Assembly (NCBI RefSeq): GCF_002894645.1
Contig: NZ_NCQY01000020.1
Span: 382,804 to 446,803, forward strand
Reading direction: 5' to 3'
Origin: Salinibacter altiplanensis
Lineage (GTDB): Bacteria; Bacteroidota; Rhodothermia; Rhodothermales; Salinibacteraceae
DNA length: 64,000 bases
A program made the position numbers and the translations under genes. The notes beneath the pieces were generated by a model, which had not been told where the DNA came from, made no database searches, and saw nothing but the letters and a program-made list of their open reading frames with translations. Of this stretch, positions 25,464-34,537 are shown piece by piece. Within the stretch, counting starts at the first letter, position 1. Every line of letters begins with the position of its first letter.

Positions 25464-26357
25464 ATGCGCTCGGTACTCACGTCCCTTTGGGTGTGGTTTG
25501 CGATCGGCCTCTTGATCGTCCTGTGGGTGCCTGTAATGCTCGTCGCGCGGGTCGTGGACCGCGATCCCGCTCACTACTACGCCGGGTACACGCTTCGCAT
25601 CCTGGGGCGCCTGCTTACGTACGTGAATCCGTTCTGGGAGGTGCACCTGGAGGGCCCGCTTCCGGAGAATGGCCGCCGCCCGCGCGTGGTGGTCGGAAAT
25701 CACTTTTCGCAGGCGGATCCCCCCATCATCTCCCGCGTGCCCTGGGAGATGAAGTGGGTGGCGAAGAAGGAGCTCTTCGACCTGCCGGTGGCCGGGTGGC
25801 TTCTGCGCCTGAGCGGGGACATCTCGGTCGACCGGCGGCGCAAGAAGAGCCGTGCCCAGGTCCTCACCACGGCCCGCGACTACCTGGCGAAGCGGTGCAG
25901 CGTCATGTTCTTTCCGGAGGGCACACGCTCCCGTGACGGGCGGGTACAACAGTTTTCGGACGGGGCCTTCCGGCTCGCCATCGAAGAAGGGGTGCCGGTT
26001 TTGCCCATCGCCATCGACGGCACGCACGAGGCCCTGCCGAAGCACTCCCCCTGGTTCGAGCCCAATCCGGAGCCCATCCGCGTGCGAGTGCTCGATCCGG
26101 TCGAGACCGACGACTACACGCCGGACCAGGCCCGGACCCTGCAGCGGCACGTACGGGCCCAAATCGTGCACCAGATCGCAGCCTGGCGCCACGCCGACCT
26201 CGACACGGTGGACGGGCGAAAGGGCACGGAGGCCGCGGCTGCCCGGTGGCTTAACGACGGCCCGGAGGCCCAGCCCCGATCCGCAAGAGACGAGCCCTCT
26301 GGTGAAGCGTCCGTCAAACCCTCTGGACCGTCCGGCATGTCGGAACCGGGCCGATAG
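25464..26357 (+). CDS. plsC: 1-acyl-sn-glycerol-3-phosphate acyltransferase (PlsC family)
   Basis: Membrane-associated acyltransferase of 297 residues converting lysophosphatidate to phosphatidate in phospholipid synthesis. An N-terminal hydrophobic helix (VWFAIGLLIVLWVPVML) anchors it. The catalytic HX4D motif is NHFSQAD (His80, Asp85). The substrate motif is FPEGTRSRDG (about 150-159), and VPVLPIAIDGTHEALPK is motif IV. The C-terminal 45 residues are a hydrophilic Pro/Ser-rich tail not needed in the family. Start ATG 25464 (MRSVLTSLWV) was preferred to an upstream codon. It is followed by tRNA-Gln on the same strand. Confidence 0.9.
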   Translation: MRSVLTSLWVWFAIGLLIVLWVPVMLVARVVDRDPAHYYAGYTLRILGRLLTYVNPFWEVHLEGPLPENGRRPRVVVGNHFSQADPPIISRVPWEMKWVAKKELFDLPVAGWLLRLSGDISVDRRRKKSRAQVLTTARDYLAKRCSVMFFPEGTRSRDGRVQQFSDGAFRLAIEEGVPVLPIAIDGTHEALPKHSPWFEPNPEPIRVRVLDPVETDDYTPDQARTLQRHVRAQIVHQIAAWRHADLDTVDGRKGTEAAAARWLNDGPEAQPRSARDEPSGEASVKPSGPSGMSEPGR

Positions 26358-26403
26358 AGGACTCATTTCGTGTATTGATTCAAAAACGGCGTCCCCAAAC
26401 GAT

Positions 26404-26479
26404 TGCCCAGTAGCTCAATTGGCAGAGCGTCCGGCTCTGGACCGGGAGGCTGGTGGTTCGAATCCACCCTGGGCAACCA
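26404..26479 (+). tRNA. tRNA-Gln (anticodon CTG)
   Basis: A 76-base tRNA including an encoded CCA. The acceptor TGCCCAG/CTGGGCA is perfect. The D-arm is AGCTCAATTGGCAGAGC, the anticodon arm TCCGG-CTCTGGA-CCGGG (anticodon CTG) and the T-arm TGGTGGTTCGAATCCACC. Unlike the Lys and Leu tRNAs in this window, its CCA is templated. Confidence 0.97.
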
Positions 26480-26493
26480 ACTCCATCTCCCCG

Positions 26494-26529
26494 TGCCCCG
26501 TGGCATCATCGATGCTGCGGGGCATTTTT
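26494..26529 (+). terminator. Terminator after tRNA-Gln
   Basis: A long hairpin: TGCCCCG at 26494-26500 pairs with CGGGGCA at 26518-26524, continuing inward through GGCATC/GATGCT around an ATC loop, and is followed by TTTTT at 26525-26529. It begins 14 bases after the tRNA 3' end. Confidence 0.88.
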
Positions 26530-27085
26530 GTCTTGGGGGTTTGAAAGAGATGTTCACGGTGCCCCGACGGAAAAGAATTGAGGCCCACGTGGAGTAGCTT
26601 CGAGAAGAGGTTCCCGATGCCTTCGGAGTCGAGCATTTGTCCCGTCTTTCTGCTCGTCCCACTGCAGCGGCTCACGAGAGGAAAAAGAAAGACACGCCGT
26701 CCCACAGCCCTGAGCAAGCCAGGCACGCCTCCAAAACCCTGCGAGTGCCGCACCGCCTTCCGAAAGAAACGAAAGAGCGGTGAGAATTATCGGACGGAGT
26801 AAAAAACACCGTTTTAGGGGACTGTAAGACAGGGTCCATTGGTTCCATTCCTTGTGTCTTTCTAAAACTACTTTTCTCCTTAACATGAATAAAAAATTAA
26901 GATATATATAGCGAGTCCGGAGGAATACGGGGCAACTCGATGGATGGGAGGAGAAACAGGTACAAAATCGAGATGCGTGCGGATGAAGTGCAGAAAGAGT
27001 CCCCGTTCCCAGATGAGATCAGTGGTACTTTTGGATTACCATGACTGATGCTTCAGCCAGTCAGGAATTTCCGACTTCATTCGTC
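26530..27085 (+). other. AT-rich intergenic region without a gene
   Basis: Base composition falls well below that of the surrounding genes, most clearly from about 26800 (for example AATAAAAAATTAAGATATATATAG near 26886-26909, read in two parts). The frames are short and do not resemble proteins on either strand. The region lies upstream of the promoter and leader of the giant secreted protease and may bend DNA or hold upstream regulatory sites. Confidence 0.5.
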
Positions 27086-27114
27086 TTGACAACAAATTTT
27101 TCTCTAGGTACAAT
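27086..27114 (+). promoter_or_regulatory. Consensus-like sigma-70 promoter for the secreted protease gene
   Basis: TTGACA at 27086-27091, a 17-base AT-rich spacer, then TACAAT at 27109-27114. The -35 box is perfect, the -10 box has one mismatch, and the spacing is ideal. Transcription would begin near 27121, giving a leader of about 170 bases before the protease ATG. Confidence 0.65.
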
Positions 27115-27123
27115 TGACATGCC

Positions 27124-27184
27124 ATGAACAAAAACAGCAAAGAAAAAAGATCTCGGTAGGAGGTGTGAGGAATTTTCCTCACAC
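27124..27184 (+). promoter_or_regulatory. Possible leader micro-ORF followed by a 10-bp hairpin
   Basis: An ATG at 27124, about 3 bases from the predicted transcript start, opens an 11-codon frame (MNKNSKEKRSR) ending with TAG at 27157-27159. Right after it lies a perfect inverted repeat at 27163-27184 (GTGTGAGGAA with TTCCTCACAC around TT). A strong Shine-Dalgarno-like AGGAGGTG (27158-27165) is partly inside the hairpin. This arrangement could act on leader translation or mRNA stability. It is a pattern observation only; the micro-ORF may not be translated. Confidence 0.35.
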
Positions 27185-27223
27185 GACCCCGACGATTCTT
27201 ACATTTTGACATAACATACTGAA

Positions 27224-27268
27224 GCCCCGCGCCGGACTGGTCTTTGGAAGGGACGGCCGACGCGGGGC
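27224..27268 (+). promoter_or_regulatory. Hairpin in the 5' leader just before the protease start
   Basis: GCCCCGCG at 27224-27231 pairs perfectly with CGCGGGGC at 27261-27268, 26 bases before the protease ATG. No T-run follows, so it is more likely an mRNA structure affecting stability or initiation than a terminator. Confidence 0.5.
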
Positions 27269-27293
27269 GCCCACAGCTACCGCTGCAAGCCCA

Positions 27294-30200
27294 ATGGATA
27301 CAACGGTACAAAGGATAGGTTCTGCGGCACGCCCATGGACATTGTTCTTGGGCGCTGCCTTTGCACTTCTTGTCTCTGCATCGCTCTTTGCCGGGGCGGC
27401 CCTCGGTCAAGGGGCTGACCCTCCAGGCACATCGGTTGAACAGGAGGGAGAAGGCACCTGGCACGAGGACGTGCTCCGGATCAAGGTGGCCCCGGACGTT
27501 GCCGGTCAGGCGACGCCCATGAAGCAAAACGGGGTTGCGATGCTCGGCGTCCCCTCCATTGATGCACTCAATCAGGAGTACGACGCCGTCTCGATTGAGC
27601 CCCTGTTTGATGTAGGGGGCGAGTACGAGGAACGTCACCGCGACTACGGCCTCCACCGGTGGTACGAGATCCGTCTCGCCGACGGAAAGGCGTCGGCGGA
27701 CACGGACGTGGAGAGGGTCATGGGGGCATACTCGAATGCCTCGGCCGTCTCTGTGGCCGAAGGAAAGGCTCGGGCCGAGCAGCATGTCACCGAGCGCGGG
27801 TCGGCCCCAGCTACCTCTCTGCTTGACCCACTGCCCGGTCCCCCCGACGATCCGTTGTTTGGGGACCAGTACGGGTTCCAGAATATCGAGGCGGGAGGCG
27901 GATGGCAGACCCGAACTGGAGACACGACCGTCGTCGTGAGCATTCACGACTCGGGCATCAGTGGAAGCTTCGACGGGTCCGAAACGGATCTCAATCATCC
28001 GGACCTTGAGCCGAACGTCTGGTACGGCGGGGACCCGAGTGACGGAAGTGTTCACGGGAAGAACTTTCGTGCTGGTGATCCCGCAGACCTGACCGACAAC
28101 AACGGGCACGGGACGCATGTCACCGGGACGGTTGCCGCCGCGACCAACAACGGCTTCGGCGTGGCGGGGACGGCCGGCGGAAACGGAGAGTTTGCGGACG
28201 GACGTGGGGACGGGGTTCGCTTCATGGTCACTCCGGGCCTCAACCAGCCGGATGCATACATATACGCCGCCGACAACGGCGCGGCCGTCTCCCAGAACAG
28301 CTGGGGCTTTACGAGCCCGGGGGTATTCCCGCAGTCCCTGCAGGACGCCATCGACTACTTTATTGACAACGGCGGTGGCGATGATCTCGACGGAGGGATT
28401 GTCGTGTTCTCCGCTGGAAACGACGCCGACAACGGGGACTGGTTTCCGGCGGCCTACGAGCCAATCGTCTCGGTGGCTTCCACAGACCAGGCCGACAACG
28501 TGTCCACCTTCTCCAACTTTGGGGAATGGGTGGACATCGCCGCCCCGGGCACCGGGATTCTGAGCACTTGGATTGCGGGGCAGGGGAGTGTCGAGAGTAA
28601 CTTTGAGTTCCTGAGTGGGACCTCGATGGCCGCCCCTCACGTGTCGGGGGCCGCCGCGCTGGTGGTGTCCGAGTTCTCCGACGTCAGCAGCCCCGACCAG
28701 GTGGAGTCGATCCTGAAGGAGTCTGCGGACGACATTGGGGCGACGCTGGACATTGGGGCGGGTCGCCTCAACCTAGCCCAGGCACTGCAGGAGGATGACG
28801 GTACGGCCCCGGCGGCGATCACCGACCTCTCGGTCACCGACGTTGCGTCGGCCCACGTCGATCTGCAATGGACCGCCCCAGATGGGGAGCCAACGGTCTA
28901 CGACATTCGCTACTCCACCGACCCGATCGAGGGCGACCAGGACTTTGAGAACGCCACGCAGGCCGATGATCTCCCGTCCCCGTCTGCACCGGGAGAGACC
29001 GACGAGGCAGAGGTTGAGGGCTTGACGCCCGGCACGGAATACTTCTTCGCCGTCAAGTCGTCGGACACGTTTGGCAGTACGTCGGACCTGTCCAACGTCG
29101 CGTCGGCGACCACCGAGAACGCACCGGCGATCGCCGTGGATCCAGAGTCGGTGTCCCAAACGCTGAATACCGGAGAGTCCGGCACAGACAACTTCTCAAT
29201 CTTGAATGTCGGAGAAGACACGCTATCGTTCGCCCTGCAGGCCGGCACTGGTGGCTCTGACATCGCCGACCCGATCGGTGAACCAACGGAGGTTCGCAGC
29301 TTGGTTGGTGCGCTCCCCCCGCGCCTTGAGCAGATCGAGGCCAATCAACCCCAAGACCGATTCTCGGCGAGTGAGACGACGCACAAGCCCGAGGAGGGAG
29401 CCGTGCAGCAGCAATCCACGGAGGTGGAGGGTCGCTCTCTCGCCAAGCTACTTGACGAGGTCGGGACGACCGGCTTCGGGAATGACACCTTCAACCAGGA
29501 GTTCGAAATTTACTCTTTCGATCTTGGCGTTCCCTCCGAACTCACGCTGGTCGACGACGGCGTGGACTCCTTCGCCGGAAACTTCATCCAGGGGAATAAT
29601 GAGGAGCTCTATTGGATTGACAACGCGGACAACAACCTGAAAACATACGCTCTCGACGATGGGACGGTCGAGACGATTGGGGAGTTGAATCCGCAGTCCA
29701 GTGATCCAGGGTGGACCGACCTCGAGACGGATTACTCCACTGGGACGACGTACGTGACGACCACCGATGCGCTCTACGAACTCGATCCGCAGAACGCGGA
29801 GCTGACGCTCGTCGGGGAACTTCCCGGAAGCCTTCTGCCTGTCGCTTTCGCGATCGACGCTGAGGGACAAGGGTATCTCCACGACATTCAGGGGGACAAC
29901 ATCCTGACGGTCGACCTGCAAACGGCGGAGACGGAGGTGCTCGGGTCCACGGGCATCGACGCCAACTTCGCCCAGAGCATGACCTACGACCACGCGACGG
30001 ATCAGCTTCTGATGGCGGCATACAAGGGGTCCACGGCTTCTGTGCCCGCCGAACTCCGAGAGGTAGACACGGAGACGGGCAACACGGAGCTGATTGCCCC
30101 GATTGGCCCGGAAGGCGAGTCCAACGAACTCGGGTGGTTTGCCACGCCGGGGCCGAGCTTCCAGTGGTTGGCTGCCGAGCCGACCGAGGGGGAAGTGGCT

Positions 30201-33200
30201 GCGGGGGACCCGGGAGAAGAAATCACGCTTACCCTCGAGACCGTGGCGGACGATGAGAATGCGAATGACCTCATCGGGGGCCTCGAGTACTCCGGAAGCG
30301 TTCAGGTCGAGAGCAACGACCCGGGCACACCGGTCGAGGAAGTTCCGGTCACGCTGACCGTGGAAGGAACCCCGGCGATTTCCGTGGACGAGAGCCTCGA
30401 CTTCGGCGAGGTCTTCGCCGGCACGACGGGAGAGGACACGCTCACCGTCACGAACACGAGTGACGACGCCATTTTGCAGGTGGCCTCGATCGAGCTTGCC
30501 GAGGGAGACACGCCATTCTCGGTGGCGGACGCATCGCCGTTTGTCCTCAACCCGGGACAGAGTGGAAGCATCCCGCTCGTGTTCGAGCCGACGGAGAATG
30601 GCTCGTTCGAGACCACGCTCTCATTCGCGAACTCGGCCACGGGGACCCAGGAGGTCACGATCACCGGACAGGGATCGCCGTTCGTCTCGATTGAGCCGGA
30701 CGCGCTGGAGCAGGAGATCGACCTGACGACCGGTGACTCGACGGCCACCCAGGAGTTTACCATCACCAACGAGTTCAGTGAGAGCCTTCCGTTCTCGGTC
30801 CTGATCGAATCTCTGGAGTCGGAAAGCATGGACATTACGCCGAAGCTGGCGGATGAGAAGCTCCAGCGCTGGCGTCAGCTTCAGCAGACCGCGCCGCAAC
30901 TGGACGGAGAGACCCCGGAGCCATCTCTCGGACCCGTTCCCAGTGAGGGGCAGGCAACCACTCCTGCCGCGGCACGCCTCCTCGATGGTCCTCAGGTTTT
31001 GGAGGAAACGGGCGTGACGGCCTACGGAGCAGAGGTCCTTGCCCCTGAACTCGTGGCCTTCGACGTGGGCCTGCCGGGCGAATTCACGGTGGTCGACGAA
31101 GGGGTCGACTCATACGCTGGTAACTTCACCTTCGGCAACAACGAAGAAATCTACTGGATCGACAATACGGACAACACCCTCAAGACGTATGCGCTTGCGG
31201 ACGGGACCGTCGAGAGCATCGGGGAACTGAACCCGGTCGGGTCGGACGTCTCCTGGTCGGACCTGGAAACCAATCCGACGGACGGCACGACGTACGTGAC
31301 CGCTGGTGAGGGCAATACCAACCGGCTCTACGAGCTGGACGTAGACGACGCCGAGCTTGACCTCGTGGGGGAGTACGCGAGTGGAGACCTTGTGGTGGCC
31401 CTTGCGATCGACGGCGAAGGAAATGCGTACGCCCACGAGATCGCCAACGACGAAATTCTGAGCGTTGACCTTGAGACGGCGGAGACGGAGGTCGTGGGGC
31501 CCACGGGCATCGACGCCAACTTTGCCCAGAGCATGACCTACGACGCTGAGACGGGCCAGGTGCTCATGGCCGCGCTCCATGACTGCGGTCTCTTCGGCTG
31601 CGGGAGTGGTACTCTCCGCCAGGTGGACCGCGAGACCGGCAACACGACGCTGATTGGGCCTTTCCCGGAAGGAGGAAACGACGAGCTTGGCTGGATGGCC
31701 ACGCCGGGACAGGGCATTCCGTGGCTCGCGACGAACCTAGAAAACGGCACGGTGCCGGCTGGCGCCACGCTGGAACTAGAGGCAGAGTACGACGCCACCC
31801 AGATCGTCGAGGGCGACTACGAAGCCCAAATCAGCATCGTCGGGAATCAGCTGCAGGGCGAGCCGAGCGAGTCGGTCTCGGTCAACCTCTCGGTAGAGGC
31901 TGCACCAATTTCCTTCGTCTCGAAGGATTCGCTCGGATACGAGGACCTCTTCGTGGACGATACGTCGAGCACGCAGATGGTCACGCTCCGAAATGACGGC
32001 GCGGCTGACCTGAACGTGACAAACGTGTCGGTCGACTCGGAGAACTTCGCCTTCACCGGCGGCTCAGAGTTCACCCTCGAGCCGGGGGATGCACAAATCT
32101 TCGACGTCGCCTTCACGCCGCAGAGCGTCGGCGAATTCACGGCGACGATGACCATCGAGGGCGAAGAGATCTCGACCCGCGAGGTCACGCTTGTCGGCGA
32201 GGGCATCCCGGCGCCGGAGCTCGCGCTTGATCCGCAAGGCTTCGACAAGCAGGCCTACATTGGCCAGACGCAGGAGGAGACAGTCGCAGTCAGTAACGTG
32301 GGAGACGCCCCGCTGGACTACGAGCTTTCGGTCCTGCCGTCGCAGCCGCCGGTCGAAGATGTCCTCCTGAGTGAGGAAAACTTCGGCGGTGAGTTTCCGC
32401 CGGAGGGAGGCTGGTTCCGAACCGGTGCTAACGATGGGGAAAACTGGCGACAGGGAGGCCTTGGCTCTCCCGCCGAATCCCCCGAGGCAGAGTTCTACTG
32501 GAGCCCAACCACTGTGGGCACGCAGCGCATGGTGACGCCACAGTTGGACACCGAAGGCAAATCGGAGGTGGTGGTCGAGTTTGCCCACCTGATCAATGCC
32601 TTCTCCCCTGATGAATTCGACCTGCGGCTCGAAAGCACCGGCGACGGTGGAGAGACCTGGACCACGGTCAAGGAATTCCCGGCCGAAGATGTCGGTCCGA
32701 TCGAAGAGCAGATCGTGGTCAAGAATGAGGATGTGGGCTCGGATGAATTCCACCTGGCCTGGACGTTCGAGGGCGACTCCTTCCAGATCAACTGGTGGAG
32801 CGTTGATGATGTCCGGGTGTTCGACGGCAGCGAGTGGCTGGCTGTTGATCAGACGACCGGTACGCTCGAACCGTCCGAGTCGGACACGCTCGGCCTCAAC
32901 ATCGATACGACCGTGCCTGGATTGACTGAGGGCACGTACCAGTCGGGCCTTGGCTTCGTGACCAACGCGCCGCTTGCGGAGACCGCCGAGCTGCCGTTCA
33001 CGCTCGATGTAATCGAGGCCCTTTCTGTCACCCCTCAGGACGAGGGAGACGGCGAGGTCTTCCCCAGCGAGACGTTTACGCTGAACATGGACGTCGAAAG
33101 CCTCGATGACCTGGAGGTCTTCTCCTACCAGATGGAGATGGGCTTTAACACTGATCGAATGCAGGTGCAGGAGGTCACGACCGAGGGTACGCTCAGTGAA

Positions 33201-34409
33201 GGCCTCACGCTGACCTCGGACATTAACAACGAGGCCGGTACCGTCACCATCGCCGCGGCCGACGATGGGTTGAATAGTAACAGCACCGAGAGCGGAGAAT
33301 CCGACGGTGACGATGGGGCCGCTCTCTTCGACATCGAAGGCGAAGGCGTTCTCGTGTCGATCAAGGCGACCGGCCAGCCCGACCATGGTGAGATGGTCAT
33401 GAACATGGAGGAAATGACCTTCAACGAGGGTGAGCCGCCGGCCACGCCGGCGAATGACACCATGGAGGTCGTGCCGCTCTACGGCGACACTGACCTTAAC
33501 CTCAGCATCACCGCGGGAGACGCGGGGAGCACCCTCGACTTCGTGGTTGGCACAACGGACCTGCTGGATGCGCAGCAGACCCACGGGGATGTCACTGGCG
33601 ACGGGGACGTCAGTGCCTTCGACGCCTCGCTGATCCTGCAGCGCACGGTGGGAGGCATCTCCTGCTTCCCGGCCGCGCCGGACTGTGAGGAAGGCACTGA
33701 GGAGGCCCTGGCGACGACATCGAAGGCGTCCGGCGATGCGGGCACGTCCTTCGCCTGGGGGGATGTGACGGAACCGAAGCAGTCCGTCAGTGCGGAGAGT
33801 GCGAAGACGGAACTGCCGCTCGTCCTGAACCAGATCGGGACGTCCGTGCAGGCCATCGACGTCAGCACGAAGATCGACCGGGACAAGGTGGCCGTCAATG
33901 ACATGACCGCCCAGCTGCCGGACGACTGGCAGGCGGTGCACCATGTGGCCGACAATGGCACCCTGAAGATCTCGATGGCCGGAACCACGCCGATTGCCAA
34001 CCCGGGCAAGGTGGCGACCCTCACCCTTGAACGGGAGAAGGAGGACGCGACCTTGAAGATTGGCGGCAACGTGGCCGTGAACGAATCAGCCACCCAGGAG
34101 CTGGAGACGAAGTCACTGGTCTCCATCCCGGACGAGTTTGCCCTGGAGGGGGCGTACCCGAACCCCTTCCGGCAGGCCGCCACGCTGGAGATGGACCTGC
34201 CTCAGAAGGCGAACGTGACCGTCGAGGTCTACGACCTGCTGGGCCGGAAGGTACAGACGGCCCACCGCGGCGAACTGTCGGCCGGAGCGGGCCGCACGGT
34301 TCGAGTCAACGGTTCGGACCTCTCGTCCGGCACGTACTTCTACCGTGCCCGCGTGGAGATGGACGACAACCGTGTTACCGAGACTGGGAAGATGACGGTC
34401 GTTCGGTAG
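27294..34409 (+). CDS. Giant T9SS-exported subtilisin-like (S8) protease with cohesin-like and dockerin-like modules
   Basis: A 2371-residue secreted protein. Signal peptide about 1-40; propeptide to about 190; S8 domain with Asp219 (HDSGISG), His272 (GHGTHVTG) and Ser444 (SGTSMAAPHV). Then a fibronectin type III domain (about 502-605); ASH/HYDIN-like beta sandwiches; two copies of a 175-185-residue module (about 741-915 and 1249-1436) sharing YWIDN and GIDANFAQSMTYD; a jelly-roll-like domain (about 1690-1843); a cohesin-like domain (about 1906-2062); and a dockerin-like pair of 23-residue calcium loops (GDTDLNLSITAGDAG, GDVTGDGDVSAFDAS, about 2062-2122). A second cohesin-like segment follows. 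The C-terminal T9SS type A sorting domain is about 2281-2371 (YPNPF, VYDLLGRKV, LSSGTYFYRA). It probably degrades proteins at the cell surface or outside. Confidence 0.9.
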   Translation: MDTTVQRIGSAARPWTLFLGAAFALLVSASLFAGAALGQGADPPGTSVEQEGEGTWHEDVLRIKVAPDVAGQATPMKQNGVAMLGVPSIDALNQEYDAVSIEPLFDVGGEYEERHRDYGLHRWYEIRLADGKASADTDVERVMGAYSNASAVSVAEGKARAEQHVTERGSAPATSLLDPLPGPPDDPLFGDQYGFQNIEAGGGWQTRTGDTTVVVSIHDSGISGSFDGSETDLNHPDLEPNVWYGGDPSDGSVHGKNFRAGDPADLTDNNGHGTHVTGTVAAATNNGFGVAGTAGGNGEFADGRGDGVRFMVTPGLNQPDAYIYAADNGAAVSQNSWGFTSPGVFPQSLQDAIDYFIDNGGGDDLDGGIVVFSAGNDADNGDWFPAAYEPIVSVASTDQADNVSTFSNFGEWVDIAAPGTGILSTWIAGQGSVESNFEFLSGTSMAAPHVSGAAALVVSEFSDVSSPDQVESILKESADDIGATLDIGAGRLNLAQALQEDDGTAPAAITDLSVTDVASAHVDLQWTAPDGEPTVYDIRYSTDPIEGDQDFENATQADDLPSPSAPGETDEAEVEGLTPGTEYFFAVKSSDTFGSTSDLSNVASATTENAPAIAVDPESVSQTLNTGESGTDNFSILNVGEDTLSFALQAGTGGSDIADPIGEPTEVRSLVGALPPRLEQIEANQPQDRFSASETTHKPEEGAVQQQSTEVEGRSLAKLLDEVGTTGFGNDTFNQEFEIYSFDLGVPSELTLVDDGVDSFAGNFIQGNNEELYWIDNADNNLKTYALDDGTVETIGELNPQSSDPGWTDLETDYSTGTTYVTTTDALYELDPQNAELTLVGELPGSLLPVAFAIDAEGQGYLHDIQGDNILTVDLQTAETEVLGSTGIDANFAQSMTYDHATDQLLMAAYKGSTASVPAELREVDTETGNTELIAPIGPEGESNELGWFATPGPSFQWLAAEPTEGEVAAGDPGEEITLTLETVADDENANDLIGGLEYSGSVQVESNDPGTPVEEVPVTLTVEGTPAISVDESLDFGEVFAGTTGEDTLTVTNTSDDAILQVASIELAEGDTPFSVADASPFVLNPGQSGSIPLVFEPTENGSFETTLSFANSATGTQEVTITGQGSPFVSIEPDALEQEIDLTTGDSTATQEFTITNEFSESLPFSVLIESLESESMDITPKLADEKLQRWRQLQQTAPQLDGETPEPSLGPVPSEGQATTPAAARLLDGPQVLEETGVTAYGAEVLAPELVAFDVGLPGEFTVVDEGVDSYAGNFTFGNNEEIYWIDNTDNTLKTYALADGTVESIGELNPVGSDVSWSDLETNPTDGTTYVTAGEGNTNRLYELDVDDAELDLVGEYASGDLVVALAIDGEGNAYAHEIANDEILSVDLETAETEVVGPTGIDANFAQSMTYDAETGQVLMAALHDCGLFGCGSGTLRQVDRETGNTTLIGPFPEGGNDELGWMATPGQGIPWLATNLENGTVPAGATLELEAEYDATQIVEGDYEAQISIVGNQLQGEPSESVSVNLSVEAAPISFVSKDSLGYEDLFVDDTSSTQMVTLRNDGAADLNVTNVSVDSENFAFTGGSEFTLEPGDAQIFDVAFTPQSVGEFTATMTIEGEEISTREVTLVGEGIPAPELALDPQGFDKQAYIGQTQEETVAVSNVGDAPLDYELSVLPSQPPVEDVLLSEENFGGEFPPEGGWFRTGANDGENWRQGGLGSPAESPEAEFYWSPTTVGTQRMVTPQLDTEGKSEVVVEFAHLINAFSPDEFDLRLESTGDGGETWTTVKEFPAEDVGPIEEQIVVKNEDVGSDEFHLAWTFEGDSFQINWWSVDDVRVFDGSEWLAVDQTTGTLEPSESDTLGLNIDTTVPGLTEGTYQSGLGFVTNAPLAETAELPFTLDVIEALSVTPQDEGDGEVFPSETFTLNMDVESLDDLEVFSYQMEMGFNTDRMQVQEVTTEGTLSEGLTLTSDINNEAGTVTIAAADDGLNSNSTESGESDGDDGAALFDIEGEGVLVSIKATGQPDHGEMVMNMEEMTFNEGEPPATPANDTMEVVPLYGDTDLNLSITAGDAGSTLDFVVGTTDLLDAQQTHGDVTGDGDVSAFDASLILQRTVGGISCFPAAPDCEEGTEEALATTSKASGDAGTSFAWGDVTEPKQSVSAESAKTELPLVLNQIGTSVQAIDVSTKIDRDKVAVNDMTAQLPDDWQAVHHVADNGTLKISMAGTTPIANPGKVATLTLEREKEDATLKIGGNVAVNESATQELETKSLVSIPDEFALEGAYPNPFRQAATLEMDLPQKANVTVEVYDLLGRKVQTAHRGELSAGAGRTVRVNGSDLSSGTYFYRARVEMDDNRVTETGKMTVVR

Positions 34410-34449
34410 CCCCGATCAGCGCATTATCCAGATCGGCTTCCCTAGATGA

Positions 34450-34494
34450 CCAAGGGGTTCGAGGAGCTGTGCTCCTCGGACCCCTTTGGTTCTT
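34450..34494 (+). terminator. Strong terminator after the protease gene
   Basis: An 18-bp hairpin with one bulge: CCAAGGGG (34450-34457) pairs with CCCCTTTGG (34481-34489), continuing through TTCGAGGAGC/GCTCCTCGGA around a 3-base loop, followed by TTCTT. It separates the protease from the next T9SS gene, which therefore needs its own promoter. Confidence 0.85.
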
Positions 34495-34537
34495 GGGGGA
34501 AATCGCCGAGCTCGTACACAAACCCCTTTCGACCACG

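Noticed and set aside
26554-26886. 110-residue minus-strand frame after tRNA-Gln
   Set aside because: Low similarity to any protein pattern, lies in AT-shifted non-coding DNA and spans the tRNA terminator flank.
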